NCBI GenBank assembly: GCA_900543825.1
Contig: UQSR01000001.1
Span: forward strand, 124,001-188,000
Reading direction: 5' to 3'
DNA: 64,000 nt
Source of the DNA: an uncultured Mycoplasmatota bacterium
GTDB taxonomy: Bacteria; Bacillota_I; Bacilli_A; RF39; UBA660
Shown here: positions 34,801-43,868 of the stretch, piece after piece
How the letters are laid out: each line of letters starts with the position of its first letter
Numbering within the stretch: the first letter of the stretch is position 1
Translations under genes and position numbers: made by a program
The notes under the pieces: generated by a model
Told to the model about the DNA's origin: nothing
The model's database searches: none
The model's input: only the letters and a program-made list of their open reading frames with translations

Positions 34801-37800
34801 GTATTCCTGATGGTAAAATGGTTGTAAATATTAATGATGGTACTATTACAAATACTTTTGGTGGTGGTAATGAAACATCCGCTAAAGAGACTAATGTTTA
34901 TTTAAATGGTGGTACTGTTACTAAAATATTTGGTGGCTCTAATTTAAATGGTACGGTTGATGTTAGTAATGTTACTACTACTGGTGGAACGGCTTCTTAT
35001 GTATATGGTGGTAATAATGCAGGTGGAACTACTGGTACTACTAATGTTAATATTAATGACGGAAATATTACTTATGTATATGGTGGTGGAGAAAAGACAT
35101 CTGTTACTAAAAAGACAATGGTTAACCTTAATGCTTCTTGTGATACTTTATTTGGTGGTTCTAATATTAGTGGTGATATTGCTAATAGCTTTGTTAATAT
35201 TAATGGTGGTACTGCTGAATCAGTATATGGTGGTAATAATGCAGGTGGTATTACTAATCGATCACAAATTGATTTTTATGGTGGTAATATTAAAAATATG
35301 TATGGTGGTGGTTTAAAGGCTGAAACTACTGTTACTAATGTTAATCTATATTATGGTAATGTTAATTCTGTATATGGTGGTGGTAATGAAGCAGGTGCTG
35401 TTACTACTAATATTGATACTGGAGATGTTACTGCTAATTATGTATTTGGTGGTTCTAATAAGAGTGGTAATGTTAATGATAGTCATATTTTAAGTACACT
35501 TAGTTCTAGTAAGAGTGATTTGAATGTTACTACTAGTTTTAAGAAGTCTACTATTAATAATTCTGGTGCTACTGGTATTAATTCTAGTGAAACAATTAGT
35601 GTTGATATTCAGAATAATACTGGGGTAAATTTGGTTAAATGGGATTTATATATTAATACTAGTGATAGTATATTTGATTCTAATTGGTCTAGTGTTAAAG
35701 TTGATGTTGTAAATGGTGCTTTTCATGCTAATGAAATTAGTAATTGGTATGGAACTAATACACTTAGTAGTGGTGGTTCTTTGAAATTTGATTTTAATAT
35801 TCATTCCTATGTTTCTTTTGAGGAATTTAAAATAAATGGATATAGTATTGTTGGTTATGATGCTGATGGTAATAAATATATTGGTTATAGTAATGATGGT
35901 ATTACTGCTGATTATATATATGGAGGTAATAATGCTGGTGGAAAAACTATTACTTCTAATATTAATCTTACACGTGGTAACATAGATGAAATATATGGTG
36001 GTGGTGAAAGTGCTGAAACTACTACTTCTAATATCGATATTTCTTCACTTTATGTAAATAATATTTATGGTGGTGGGGATAAGGCTACTACTGATATAGT
36101 TAATATGAATATAGTTAGTGCCACTATTAATAATAATATTTTTGGTGGAGGTAATGCTGCTGCTATTAATAAGAATGTTATTCTTAATGTTACTGATACT
36201 AATGTTGGTGAAAATATTTATAGCGGTGGTAATCTTGGTGAGGTTAAAGATAATGTAACTACTATGATTAATGGTGGTACTGTTACTAATGCTATATTTG
36301 GCGGTGGTAAAAATGCATCGGTTGGTAATAGTGAAAATGATATTGTTTCTAATCTTACTTTGAATGGTGCTAAAGCTTCATTAGTTTATGGTGGAGGAGA
36401 TGCTGCTGCTATTAATGGTAGTAGTAATGTTAAAGTTACTAATTCTAATATTACACGTGGTATATATGGTGGTGGTAATGGAGAGTCATTATCTACTACT
36501 AGTGATGCTACTGGTGATTTGAATCCTGCTAAGATTATGGGTAATACAATTGTTTTGGTTGATGGAAATACTACTGTAAAAGATATATATGGTGGTGGTA
36601 ACCTTGGAATGGTTATGGGTAGTAGTTCTGTTGATACTAAAGATATTGTTGTTACTAATTCAATATATGGTGGAGGAAATGCTGCTCGTATAGGTGGTAA
36701 TACTTATGTACATGTTTCTGGTAGTACTGTTAATAATAGTGTATATGCTGGAGGTAATGGTCAAACAGCTATTACACTTGGTAATACTTCACTTGATATA
36801 GATAATAATGCTAATATTAATAAGCATGTATTTGGTGGAGGAAATGCTGCTGCTACTGGTAGTTTAGAGAGAAATAATTCGTTAGGAAATGTTAATATTG
36901 TTAGTGCTAATATTGGTGGAAATGTGTATGGTGGAGCTAATACTTCTGTTTTATATGGAGAGACAATAGTTAATGTTGGTAAAAATGTTTCTACTAATAA
37001 AAATCTTGTTTCTGGTGATATTAGTATTCTTGGTACGGTATTTGGCGGTGGTGAAGCTAACGCTAGTGGTAGTGAAGAATATGATTATTCATTTATTAGT
37101 GTAACTAAGGGTATTAAAATCAATATTGATGGTAGTGATCATGATAATTTTGATATTAAAGGATCTATTTTTGGTAGTGGTAATGCTTCTAGTACTTCAG
37201 GTTATAGTTATATTGATATTAAAAATTATGGTACTAAAAATGATATTAAAAAAAATATATCTATTCAGAGAAGTGATTTGGTTACTATTGATAATAGTTA
37301 TATGGAATTATCTGGTGCTACTGATAGAACTAATGAATATTCTACGGTACTATTTACTTTAAGTAGAATTAATGAACTTAAACTTGTTAATAGTTCATCA
37401 TTATATTTAAAGACAGGAGCTAATTTGGTTAAAAAATTATCAAGTGTAGCTTTGATTGATGGTAAAGAAGTAAAGGCTACCGCTAAGATTGATAATGAAA
37501 ATGGTACATTTAGTAGAAATGTTGATAATAGAATTTATATGCTTGAGGGTAAGAATCTTAATATTGCTACTAATGAAAGTGTTACTACTTATGGAGAAGT
37601 TTCTGGTATGACTTTCTTTGGTATGTATTCTTCTTTGCATAATGGTAATATTATTACGGCTTTATATGATGATTATGATTATGGTCAGACTATTTCTTCT
37701 GGAGATGTTTTATTCTTTACAAGTGGTAGTTATGTTCTTGGTAGTCATATGACTAATCATGATATTACTGTAGATGGATTTTATTCTAATTATGGTGATG

Positions 37801-39788
37801 ATAATAATACTAAGGTTATCATGAAGTATATTGAACCTACACCTAGTGATGCTAACTTTTATATGTGGGCAGTAGGTGAAAAGGTAGATTCTTATGAGGT
37901 TAACTTGACTGCTTCTAAATATTCTACTTTGGGTACTTATGAGTTATCACTTATTAATCATGTTAAACCTAATACTACTTTTTCAATACTTGGTGTTAGT
38001 TATAGTGCACTTGATCCGGATATTTCACTTGTTTCTTATAAGGATATACCTAGGGTTGCTAGTAGTACTGATGCCGCTAATAAGACATTTGGACTTAATA
38101 TGAGGACTGGACAAAATGGTTGGATTACAAGAGGTAATACTAGTTTTATTACTGGCGGTGATAGTGATATTATTGGTACTATGGATTATGAAAGAGAAAA
38201 TACTAGTACTGCTGCGGGGCTTGTTTTCTATTTCTATCATTCGAAAAATTTGACTAATAGTGGACAACTTGGTAGTGTTACTATTTCTATGGCCGCTGTT
38301 ACTCCTATTGATGATCTTAATAGTGAGGTTAAGAGAATTAATATTAATGTTAATTTGTCTACTGCTTTATATAATACTAATGATTATGAAGGTACTATTA
38401 CTCCTGGTAAGAAATATGAGATGTTTGCTACTAGTAATGTTAATATTACTAATAATAGTAGTTTTAGTGCTTATTATTCTTTGTTTATGGAAAGTGATAT
38501 TAGTCCTTATAAGGATGGATATCATCGTAGTTTGGTTTCCACTTATTTACTTCCTGTTAATACAAAGATTACAATGATTGATTTTCATAAAGAAAGTAAA
38601 CCTGTTTATTATTATTATGTTGTTAATGATGAGGATTATAATAATTTTCAAAATGAGTATAATTTGTATGGTGAAGTTTCTTATGATTTATCTAAATTTG
38701 TACGGATGGGTAGTACTAGTGGTGATAATAATTATAATGATAATGATTCTAATAATACTTATTATCAAAATGGTATGGCTATTGAGGAATTTATTTTTAT
38801 GGTTGATTTTAAGGATGCTAATATTGAAGATGATGTCCTTGATAAATCTTTACTTCTTGAAATGAGAAATGGTGATAATCAAACACTTATTAGTGTTCTT
38901 GGTATTGAGCAGGAAAATATGAAGTATAATATATATAATAATAAGGATGCTGTTATTGAACTTAATGGTAGTCTTAGTGATAATACTATTTATTTGGGTA
39001 AGTCTACTACTTTGAATTTTGATACTAAATTTACACAAAGTACCGCTCTTAATAATTCTATTTACGATACTAGGTATGATGATCAAAAACTTGGTGTTAA
39101 ATTATCTATTTATGATAGTAATGGTAATTTACTTAATAGTTCTAGTTTGATGGGTGTTAATTTTACATATAATGGTAATACTTATTATCCTAGGTATAAT
39201 GGTACTGTTAGAATTAATGTTGCTGAAAAGATTGGTAATTTTAAATCTAAGATTGTTATTAATACTGAAAATAGTAATTTATCTACTGGAGAATATACTT
39301 TGGTTATGGAATCTTTTGGTTCTTCTGATGGTATTTATTATGGTACTAGTTCTTCTGATAGATTGGAAACTAAATTTAATATTATTGATACGATATATGG
39401 TCTTAAAATTAATACCACTGATAAACTTATGTTTATTGATAAGAATACTGGTAATAATCTTAATAATACTAATGCTTATGTGTTTAATATTAATTATTCT
39501 TCTGGACTTAGTAATCCTAATATTAGGGTAAAACTTTATAGAAGGGATTATAGTTCGGTATATAGTAATGAATATAATCTTGTTAATTTGACGGATTATG
39601 TTAGTAATAATTTGAATAGTAGTTCAAATGAATATGAGTATTATTTAAGTAATAATCCAGTAGATGGACTTAATTTAACTTTATATTTTAAAGATAATTT
39701 GCTTTCTGGTACTTATAAAATTGGATTTTCTTTATATGATGATAATAATTATATAGGGGAAGTTTATAAATATGTTATAATTAAGTAA
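31842..39788 (+). CDS. Giant glycine-rich beta-helix surface protein (2648 aa)
   Basis: One uninterrupted frame of 2648 codons. N-terminal basic segment and membrane anchor at 23-43; a Listeria/Bacteroides-repeat-like region near 100-215; two copies of a GYYDxNGxYxNSGxC segment; a long beta-helix region of glycine-rich turns (YGGGN, FGGGN, YGGSN) from about residue 600 to 1790; inside it, near 1220-1350, an insert resembling a CBM-type beta sandwich (NTGVNLVKWDLYI … SNWYGTN); and a non-repetitive C-terminal third. No LPXTG or lipobox, so it may be held by the anchor or freed by SipW. Probably an adhesin or fibre-associated protein. Confidence 0.75.
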   Translation: MRSVRRKKMHTLFFNNSKAKVRFMTLLFSLLVLVFGAITYFNTYSDMILDFKDDADYLESGISGNKVYVNDLKADYDYYMGLNYTSSDGNLPTTENKNIYNDGNLVQVKITYLSNDGNNKGYVSLNERQDTFIYYKTLVVNDNGTTDKSDDYIMIDLIDNPFTDRPTDKAFNGWFTSYRGASLKFDSNYYERKAKVPVSYDGDRPSKIDIIFKAKWTVGNIQMVNNNFNNAINNLYDSGMKKVETVIYTYGELNMKGYFHSKEFSYGQSYAGYYDSNGVYQNSGYCRNWWNGCVYYQKIEDEVFDSNSSYYELKNGSMQEVDNNTLEKPIIDTKIDKSYENTNMSTYFRKISVSRYGDLSGYYDINGNYYNSGTCNNNTCDVYEIIDYYDDNGDEEIFDYNKEYYYLVTRDINILVLNQDISGTWGNNSKSFTLTGINNGTSYNASWTINSAINCYGDTTIENLRMYNSSGTNTSNPSGSNTSGNLYGRYNNIKLGRGIKRYGSYVNLKAIIAGVGNSTGSSNNPTKYKTIIESGMYNTISLATPSSFGVSSNYINNKSIYGSDYDRVNKNNSNLNIYFCASGSWGNNIYSGSSNDIAFDLNVKSGTFGSSKYNYNTGIYVGGRNGGNHYAPSKVKVDGGYIYNLIGGPLNASSMSGVNSSYIYMTGGEVDFIFGGAGEDATYGNRIIGITGGTVNYSVFGGSNGYQGNEGDGTLNGTPYIYVGGTATIGKEEYVKNNNTLFSAEAGSIFGIGNGRKGYSTIGSADNSIIIIDGDATINRNIYGGGNYGATGVSSTASSSYSKIVINDGFINGSVYGGGNNNDSGSSSKNSEIDIAMYNGNVVGSIYGGSNALGTIYGTTNVNVLGGEITNSVYGGGRGGYLSNSNKGTYVRDNVNVTVGNSDSKYTPIINGSVYGGSAYGTVNGTSSTNNSSTYKTNVTINKGIINNVFGGGQGSNEYTPYVNGNILVTINGGVITNVYGGNDKTGIPDGKMVVNINDGTITNTFGGGNETSAKETNVYLNGGTVTKIFGGSNLNGTVDVSNVTTTGGTASYVYGGNNAGGTTGTTNVNINDGNITYVYGGGEKTSVTKKTMVNLNASCDTLFGGSNISGDIANSFVNINGGTAESVYGGNNAGGITNRSQIDFYGGNIKNMYGGGLKAETTVTNVNLYYGNVNSVYGGGNEAGAVTTNIDTGDVTANYVFGGSNKSGNVNDSHILSTLSSSKSDLNVTTSFKKSTINNSGATGINSSETISVDIQNNTGVNLVKWDLYINTSDSIFDSNWSSVKVDVVNGAFHANEISNWYGTNTLSSGGSLKFDFNIHSYVSFEEFKINGYSIVGYDADGNKYIGYSNDGITADYIYGGNNAGGKTITSNINLTRGNIDEIYGGGESAETTTSNIDISSLYVNNIYGGGDKATTDIVNMNIVSATINNNIFGGGNAAAINKNVILNVTDTNVGENIYSGGNLGEVKDNVTTMINGGTVTNAIFGGGKNASVGNSENDIVSNLTLNGAKASLVYGGGDAAAINGSSNVKVTNSNITRGIYGGGNGESLSTTSDATGDLNPAKIMGNTIVLVDGNTTVKDIYGGGNLGMVMGSSSVDTKDIVVTNSIYGGGNAARIGGNTYVHVSGSTVNNSVYAGGNGQTAITLGNTSLDIDNNANINKHVFGGGNAAATGSLERNNSLGNVNIVSANIGGNVYGGANTSVLYGETIVNVGKNVSTNKNLVSGDISILGTVFGGGEANASGSEEYDYSFISVTKGIKINIDGSDHDNFDIKGSIFGSGNASSTSGYSYIDIKNYGTKNDIKKNISIQRSDLVTIDNSYMELSGATDRTNEYSTVLFTLSRINELKLVNSSSLYLKTGANLVKKLSSVALIDGKEVKATAKIDNENGTFSRNVDNRIYMLEGKNLNIATNESVTTYGEVSGMTFFGMYSSLHNGNIITALYDDYDYGQTISSGDVLFFTSGSYVLGSHMTNHDITVDGFYSNYGDDNNTKVIMKYIEPTPSDANFYMWAVGEKVDSYEVNLTASKYSTLGTYELSLINHVKPNTTFSILGVSYSALDPDISLVSYKDIPRVASSTDAANKTFGLNMRTGQNGWITRGNTSFITGGDSDIIGTMDYERENTSTAAGLVFYFYHSKNLTNSGQLGSVTISMAAVTPIDDLNSEVKRININVNLSTALYNTNDYEGTITPGKKYEMFATSNVNITNNSSFSAYYSLFMESDISPYKDGYHRSLVSTYLLPVNTKITMIDFHKESKPVYYYYVVNDEDYNNFQNEYNLYGEVSYDLSKFVRMGSTSGDNNYNDNDSNNTYYQNGMAIEEFIFMVDFKDANIEDDVLDKSLLLEMRNGDNQTLISVLGIEQENMKYNIYNNKDAVIELNGSLSDNTIYLGKSTTLNFDTKFTQSTALNNSIYDTRYDDQKLGVKLSIYDSNGNLLNSSSLMGVNFTYNGNTYYPRYNGTVRINVAEKIGNFKSKIVINTENSNLSTGEYTLVMESFGSSDGIYYGTSSSDRLETKFNIIDTIYGLKINTTDKLMFIDKNTGNNLNNTNAYVFNINYSSGLSNPNIRVKLYRRDYSSVYSNEYNLVNLTDYVSNNLNSSSNEYEYYLSNNPVDGLNLTLYFKDNLLSGTYKIGFSLYDDNNYIGEVYKYVIIK
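33660..37200 (+). repeat. Reiterated Gly-rich beta-helix coding repeats
   Basis: Dozens of degenerate units of about 20-35 codons, each ending in a [YF]GG[GS]N turn and often starting with a T-x-T-N-V-N type strand. At DNA level TATGGTGGTGGTAAT-like words recur. The units are diverged, so recent expansion is not obvious. Confidence 0.7.
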
Positions 39789-39798
39789 GGAGGTTGTT

Positions 39799-39915
39799 AT
39801 GACTAAAAAAATTATAGAAGATATTAGTGATCAGGAATTGTTAGAACTTTATATGGCCGCTGAAAAGTTTACTAAATATCTTGAAGAACAATTGGAGAGT
39901 GAAAATAATGACTGA
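39799..39915 (+). CDS. Small acidic helical protein (38 aa)
   Basis: MTKKIIEDIS then QELLELYMAAEKFTKYLEEQ: a short helical peptide, AAGGAGG 7 nt before the ATG. It overlaps the next gene by 8 nt. Its GCC/GCT pair and strong SD suggest real translation. It may be a partner of the coiled-coil protein encoded next. Family not recognised. Confidence 0.65.
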   Translation: MTKKIIEDISDQELLELYMAAEKFTKYLEEQLESENND

Positions 39916-41413
39916 TGATTATAATAAAAAAATAGGCGTTCAAAAGGAAGTGCTTGAAGCACTTCCTAGAAATAATGCCAAAAATAATAAAGTATATAAA
40001 GAAAAAGTTATAGAACTTAAAGAACAGTATGATAATGATCTTATGCTTTTATCTGAAGAAATTATTAAGAGAAAGAACGAGTACATGAATGCTTTACCTG
40101 ATAAAAAAATTGATGAAATTACTATTTCAATGAAGGATATTTATAATAAACTTTTAATTGGTAATTGTTTTAATTCTTCTTATGAAAAGAGTGGGCTTGA
40201 TAAACTTTTATATAGACTTGGGCATTTTTATACTGATACTCATGAAGATATTAATAAAAATATTTTAGCAATACTGGATATTTTTAAGTTGGTAGGAGTT
40301 AGTATTAATAGTGATGATTTTTGTTATAGTTATTATTCTAATTTATATATGAAAAAACTTTTGAGTGTTATTTCTGATGATAATAGAGATGATATTCTTA
40401 AAGATTGCTTTGATGAACTTTATTGGAAATGTCCTGATATTATTAGTCATATTACGCTTAATTTTAAATATTTATATTGTATTAATAAAAAGATGTTTGA
40501 TGAATATTATAATAATATTTTATCTGAAGTTACTAATGGTAATTTTAGAAATAATTATAGTGAATTATTTATTGAAAGAGAGAATTGTATATTTAATAGT
40601 AAGTATTTATATGTGAATGATTTTATTAATAATAAACTTGATATTAATGATTATAGTTCTGATAGAATTAAAAAAGCTTATGGATATATATTAAATGGTA
40701 CTCCTAATGATGATATTAATGAGGATGTTATTAATCTTTCTTATTCTCTTATTGAATATAAGAATTATTTGCGTTTTAAATATATTATAGATGATATTAA
40801 GAACTTATATAAAGAAAAAGATAAGTATAAAGGTGTATATAACTCTAAAAAGAAAGAAATTAGTAAATTAGAGAAAAAGATATTTAAACAAAATAGGAAA
40901 ATATTTAAACTAGCTAATGGTAATAAGATGGATAAATTTAATTTTTATAATAGTGTTGTTAATGAGGATATTAATAAACTAAAAACTTTATATGACGAAT
41001 TACAAGATAATTATTTTTTAGAAAGAGTTTCTTCACTTAATGATGATTCTACTTTATATGATGTTTTATATTTAGCTGCTTCTAATTATAATTATTTAAA
41101 TTTACTTATGAAGAAGAATAATATTGATAGTAAAAATGAGTATAATGATTTATGTGAATTTGTTTTTTATCCTCATATTAATATTCTTTCTAATATTTTG
41201 ATTAATGATGAAAGGGATATTGCTACGATTATTATTGATAGATATAATTTATTTGGCTTTGATTTGAATAATGATTTATTAGGAAAGGATAATTTGGATA
41301 ATATTATAGATAATGTTAATATTATTATTAATAATATTTATATGAATAAACTTGGTATTAATGATAGTAGAATTAAATTTATTAAAGCTGCTATAAATAT
41401 GAATTTGCAATAA
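39908..41413 (+). CDS. Cytoplasmic coiled-coil protein of unknown function (501 aa)
   Basis: No signal or membrane segment. Rich in Asn, Asp, Tyr and Lys; helices throughout, with a basic coiled coil at about 300-350 (KKKEISKLEKKIFKQNRKIF). The ATG at 39908 is 8 nt after GGAGAG; an upstream in-frame ATG lies inside the 38-aa gene. It stands between the giant adhesin and the second SipW cluster. No family recognised; context suggests a role in expression or assembly of the surface proteins. Confidence 0.7.
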   Translation: MTDDYNKKIGVQKEVLEALPRNNAKNNKVYKEKVIELKEQYDNDLMLLSEEIIKRKNEYMNALPDKKIDEITISMKDIYNKLLIGNCFNSSYEKSGLDKLLYRLGHFYTDTHEDINKNILAILDIFKLVGVSINSDDFCYSYYSNLYMKKLLSVISDDNRDDILKDCFDELYWKCPDIISHITLNFKYLYCINKKMFDEYYNNILSEVTNGNFRNNYSELFIERENCIFNSKYLYVNDFINNKLDINDYSSDRIKKAYGYILNGTPNDDINEDVINLSYSLIEYKNYLRFKYIIDDIKNLYKEKDKYKGVYNSKKKEISKLEKKIFKQNRKIFKLANGNKMDKFNFYNSVVNEDINKLKTLYDELQDNYFLERVSSLNDDSTLYDVLYLAASNYNYLNLLMKKNNIDSKNEYNDLCEFVFYPHINILSNILINDERDIATIIIDRYNLFGFDLNNDLLGKDNLDNIIDNVNIIINNIYMNKLGINDSRIKFIKAAINMNLQ

Positions 41414-41422
41414 AGAATATGC

Positions 41423-41451
41423 TTGCATAAGACATATTTATATGCTATACT
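41423..41451 (+). promoter_or_regulatory. Promoter of the second SipW cluster
   Basis: TTGCAT, 17 nt, TATACT, 21 nt before the start codon at 41473. Confidence 0.8.
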
Positions 41452-41472
41452 TAAGTAAAGTGTGGTGATAGA

Positions 41473-42003
41473 ATGAAGAAGGTTTTGAAAATAGGAGGAA
41501 TTATATTATTAGTTGTATATGCTGCTATGGCTATTACACTTACATTATTCTTACTTAAATATAATGATTATAATATAACTGAAATTAATGGTAATTCTTT
41601 TGTTATTGTAAGAGATGATGATCTTAAACCTGATTTTAATAAAGGAGATTTAGTTGTTGTTAAGAAAAATGATAATAAGGATATTAAAATTGGAGATAAG
41701 ATATTTTTCTATGAAATAGAAAATGAGAAAGTAACTGTTAATTTAGGTAATGTTATTAATAAAGAAGTAGTTAATGATAAAGAAACTACATTTGTAATGG
41801 ATGGTGAATATCCAATATCTAGTGAATATGTTATTGGAAAAGCTTCTACTAGTAAAAGTTATGCTAAATTGGGTAGTGTTCTTAATGTATTAGAATCTAG
41901 ATATGGTTTTCTATTTATTATTATATTTCCTATTTTGATTATATTTATATATGAGATTTATGCTGCTATTAAGGAATTTAAGAGTCCAATAGATGATGAA
42001 TAA
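41473..42003 (+). CDS. Inactive SipW-like signal-peptidase-fold protein
   Basis: A 176-residue paralogue of the protein at 23004. TM helices at 8-28 and about 144-165. Aligned on the motif that reads SGSMSPT…NDLILVK in the active enzyme at 42612, this protein reads DDDLKPD…GDLVVVK, so the nucleophile is Asp50. The catalytic His is replaced (VTVNLGN) and KGDAN becomes VMDGEY. All three catalytic positions are gone while the fold residues remain. A chaperone or gatekeeper role is inferred. It overlaps the next gene by 11 nt. Confidence 0.75.
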   Translation: MKKVLKIGGIILLVVYAAMAITLTLFLLKYNDYNITEINGNSFVIVRDDDLKPDFNKGDLVVVKKNDNKDIKIGDKIFFYEIENEKVTVNLGNVINKEVVNDKETTFVMDGEYPISSEYVIGKASTSKSYAKLGSVLNVLESRYGFLFIIIFPILIIFIYEIYAAIKEFKSPIDDE

Positions 42004-42595
42004 GAAAATATTGTATTTTATTTGTGGGCTATGTTTATCTATGACTATTTTTATGGTTATAGATAGTTATGGCCTTTTTGAAAGTAAAAATGTTTTAAAT
42101 GTTGATAGTAATATTGCTAAATGGAATGTATTTATTAATGGAACTGATATTAAAAAAAATGAGACTTTTGTTGTTGATAAAATTAATCTTATAAATAATG
42201 ATAATGTCTTAGAAGGAAAGATGGCTCCTGGTAGTAAGGGATATTTTGATATTGTAATTGATCCTACTGATACTGATACTTCTATTAGATATGATATTTC
42301 TTTTGATTTTTCTTCTCTTAATGATAAGATTGTAGTTTCGGGTATTGAGGAGATTACTTCTGGTAATCTTGTTAGAACTGGTAAAAATACTTATTCTAAA
42401 GTTATTACATTAAATGAAATTAAGAATGGTATTACTAATACTATTAGGGTTTATATTAAATGGGATAATAGTGATGATGAAAGTGATAGCGCTATTGGTA
42501 GTGTTATTAATAATTTTATTAATGTACCTGTTACTATAGCGGCATATCAATATTTGGGGGAGAAGATTGATATTTATAATGAAAGTACTGATTAA
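41993..42595 (+). CDS. TasA/CalY-like secreted subunit
   Basis: A 200-residue protein with a signal helix (5-23) and SYGLFESKNVLNV after it. IAKWNVFINGTDI and GKMAPGSKGYFDIVIDPTDT mirror the minus-strand paralogue at 29353. TVRVYIKWDN-type C-terminal strand present as TIRVYIKWDNSDDE. The start is inside the preceding gene (two tandem ATGs). Confidence 0.8.
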   Translation: MMNKKILYFICGLCLSMTIFMVIDSYGLFESKNVLNVDSNIAKWNVFINGTDIKKNETFVVDKINLINNDNVLEGKMAPGSKGYFDIVIDPTDTDTSIRYDISFDFSSLNDKIVVSGIEEITSGNLVRTGKNTYSKVITLNEIKNGITNTIRVYIKWDNSDDESDSAIGSVINNFINVPVTIAAYQYLGEKIDIYNESTD

Positions 42596-42611
42596 TAAAG
42601 TGGTGATATAA

Positions 42612-43184
42612 ATGTTAAAATGCGTAAATAAAGTTTTTCAGTTTTTTACTTGGGTTTTAGTATTTATAATTACTATCTTTATTTTTTTTTCATTGTATAA
42701 TTTTGCTTCTGTTAAAATTATGCACAAAAGTTATACTAATTTTTGCGGATATAGTATATTTGAAGTTATTAGTGGTAGTATGAGTCCCACTATTGAAGTT
42801 AATGATTTGATTTTAGTTAAAAATACTAAGAATGTTAAAAAGAATGATATTATTACTTATTATAATGATGGTGATTTTATTACTCATAGGATTATTAGTG
42901 ATGGTGATGATTATGTTATTACTAAGGGTGATGCTAATAATAGTGAGGATGTTAATGTTAAAAAGAATAATATTGTTGGAAAAGTTATTTTGTGTATACC
43001 TAAGGGTGGTTTATGGCGAAGAATACTTATTCAGCCTAAAGTTATTATTTCTATTTTGATTACTTTATTTTTATTTGGTTTATGTTTTTCTTATACACCA
43101 AATAAAAAGAGTAAAAAAAAGAATAAGAAAACTGTTAATTTAGATAATGATTTTAGTGATGTTGATTGTATTAATAAGAAATAA
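42612..43184 (+). CDS. SipW-type signal peptidase I (active form)
   Basis: A 190-residue S26B protease. TM helix at 11-33, catalytic Ser56 in SGSMSP, His92 in FITHRI, Asp107 in TKGDANNSED, C-terminal TM at about 145-163 and a basic Lys-rich tail. In Bacillus, SipW processes TasA and TapA. It is flanked on both sides by probable substrates (41993, 43196, 43922). Confidence 0.9.
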   Translation: MLKCVNKVFQFFTWVLVFIITIFIFFSLYNFASVKIMHKSYTNFCGYSIFEVISGSMSPTIEVNDLILVKNTKNVKKNDIITYYNDGDFITHRIISDGDDYVITKGDANNSEDVNVKKNNIVGKVILCIPKGGLWRRILIQPKVIISILITLFLFGLCFSYTPNKKSKKKNKKTVNLDNDFSDVDCINKK

Positions 43185-43195
43185 GGTGATATGGT

Positions 43196-43789
43196 ATGAT
43201 TGATAAGGTAAAGTTTTTGAAGTTTAATAGAGTATCTATTTTAATAATACTTTTTTTGTTGTTGCTTATAGTTGTTCCTTTTACTTATTCTAAGTTTTTT
43301 TCTAGTGCTAAAAGTGATGCTAAAGTGGATACGGCTTTTTATATTTTGAAAGCTGATTATTATGAAACTAATATTTGTATTGATGATATTGCTCCTAGTG
43401 ATGATGTTTATACTTATGATTTTTCTGTTTTAAATAATGATGGTAAGAATAGGGCAGAAACTAATATGGAATATACTTTGAAGATTGTTACTACGACTAA
43501 TTTACCTCTATCGTATGCTTTATATAAAAATGAAAAATATAATGATAATAATAGTAGTAATATTATTACTGGCGATGTTATTGCTAGAGATAGCGATGCT
43601 GAAGATGCTACATATTTTAGAACACTTAGTACAGAAAAAGAAAAATTTGGTTTTAAGAAAGATGAAAAGAATGATTATCAGCTTGTTATTTCTTTCCCTA
43701 AAGAGTATGATTCTTTTGAATATCAAGGGATTGTAGAGGGAATTAAAATTGTTATAGAATCTAAGCAAGTTATAGATGAAGATGCTTAA
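43196..43789 (+). CDS. TasA-like minor secreted subunit
   Basis: A 197-residue protein. Signal helix (15-30) followed by FTYSKFFSSAKSDAKVDTAF, a SipW-type cleavage region like that of TasA (…AKVD). Acidic beta-rich mature part with IDDIAPSDDVYTYDF. Start set by AAGGTGAT. No terminator follows; promoter for 43922 lies downstream. Confidence 0.78.
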   Translation: MIDKVKFLKFNRVSILIILFLLLLIVVPFTYSKFFSSAKSDAKVDTAFYILKADYYETNICIDDIAPSDDVYTYDFSVLNNDGKNRAETNMEYTLKIVTTTNLPLSYALYKNEKYNDNNSSNIITGDVIARDSDAEDATYFRTLSTEKEKFGFKKDEKNDYQLVISFPKEYDSFEYQGIVEGIKIVIESKQVIDEDA

Positions 43790-43833
43790 AATAATGGCTT
43801 AATATATTTAATAAATAAATTGTCGAATTTTGC

Positions 43834-43862
43834 TTGCAAATGATTTTTTTTTGTGATATACT
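43834..43862 (+). promoter_or_regulatory. Promoter of the major TasA-like subunit
   Basis: TTGCAA, 17 nt, TATACT. Predicted start near 43869. Confidence 0.8.
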
Positions 43863-43868
43863 GAAATA

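Noticed and set aside
34948..35316. Hydrophobic plus-strand frame of 122 codons within the giant gene
   Set aside because: It is the +1 reading of GGT/ACT/GTT repeats in the 2648-aa gene; no start signal.
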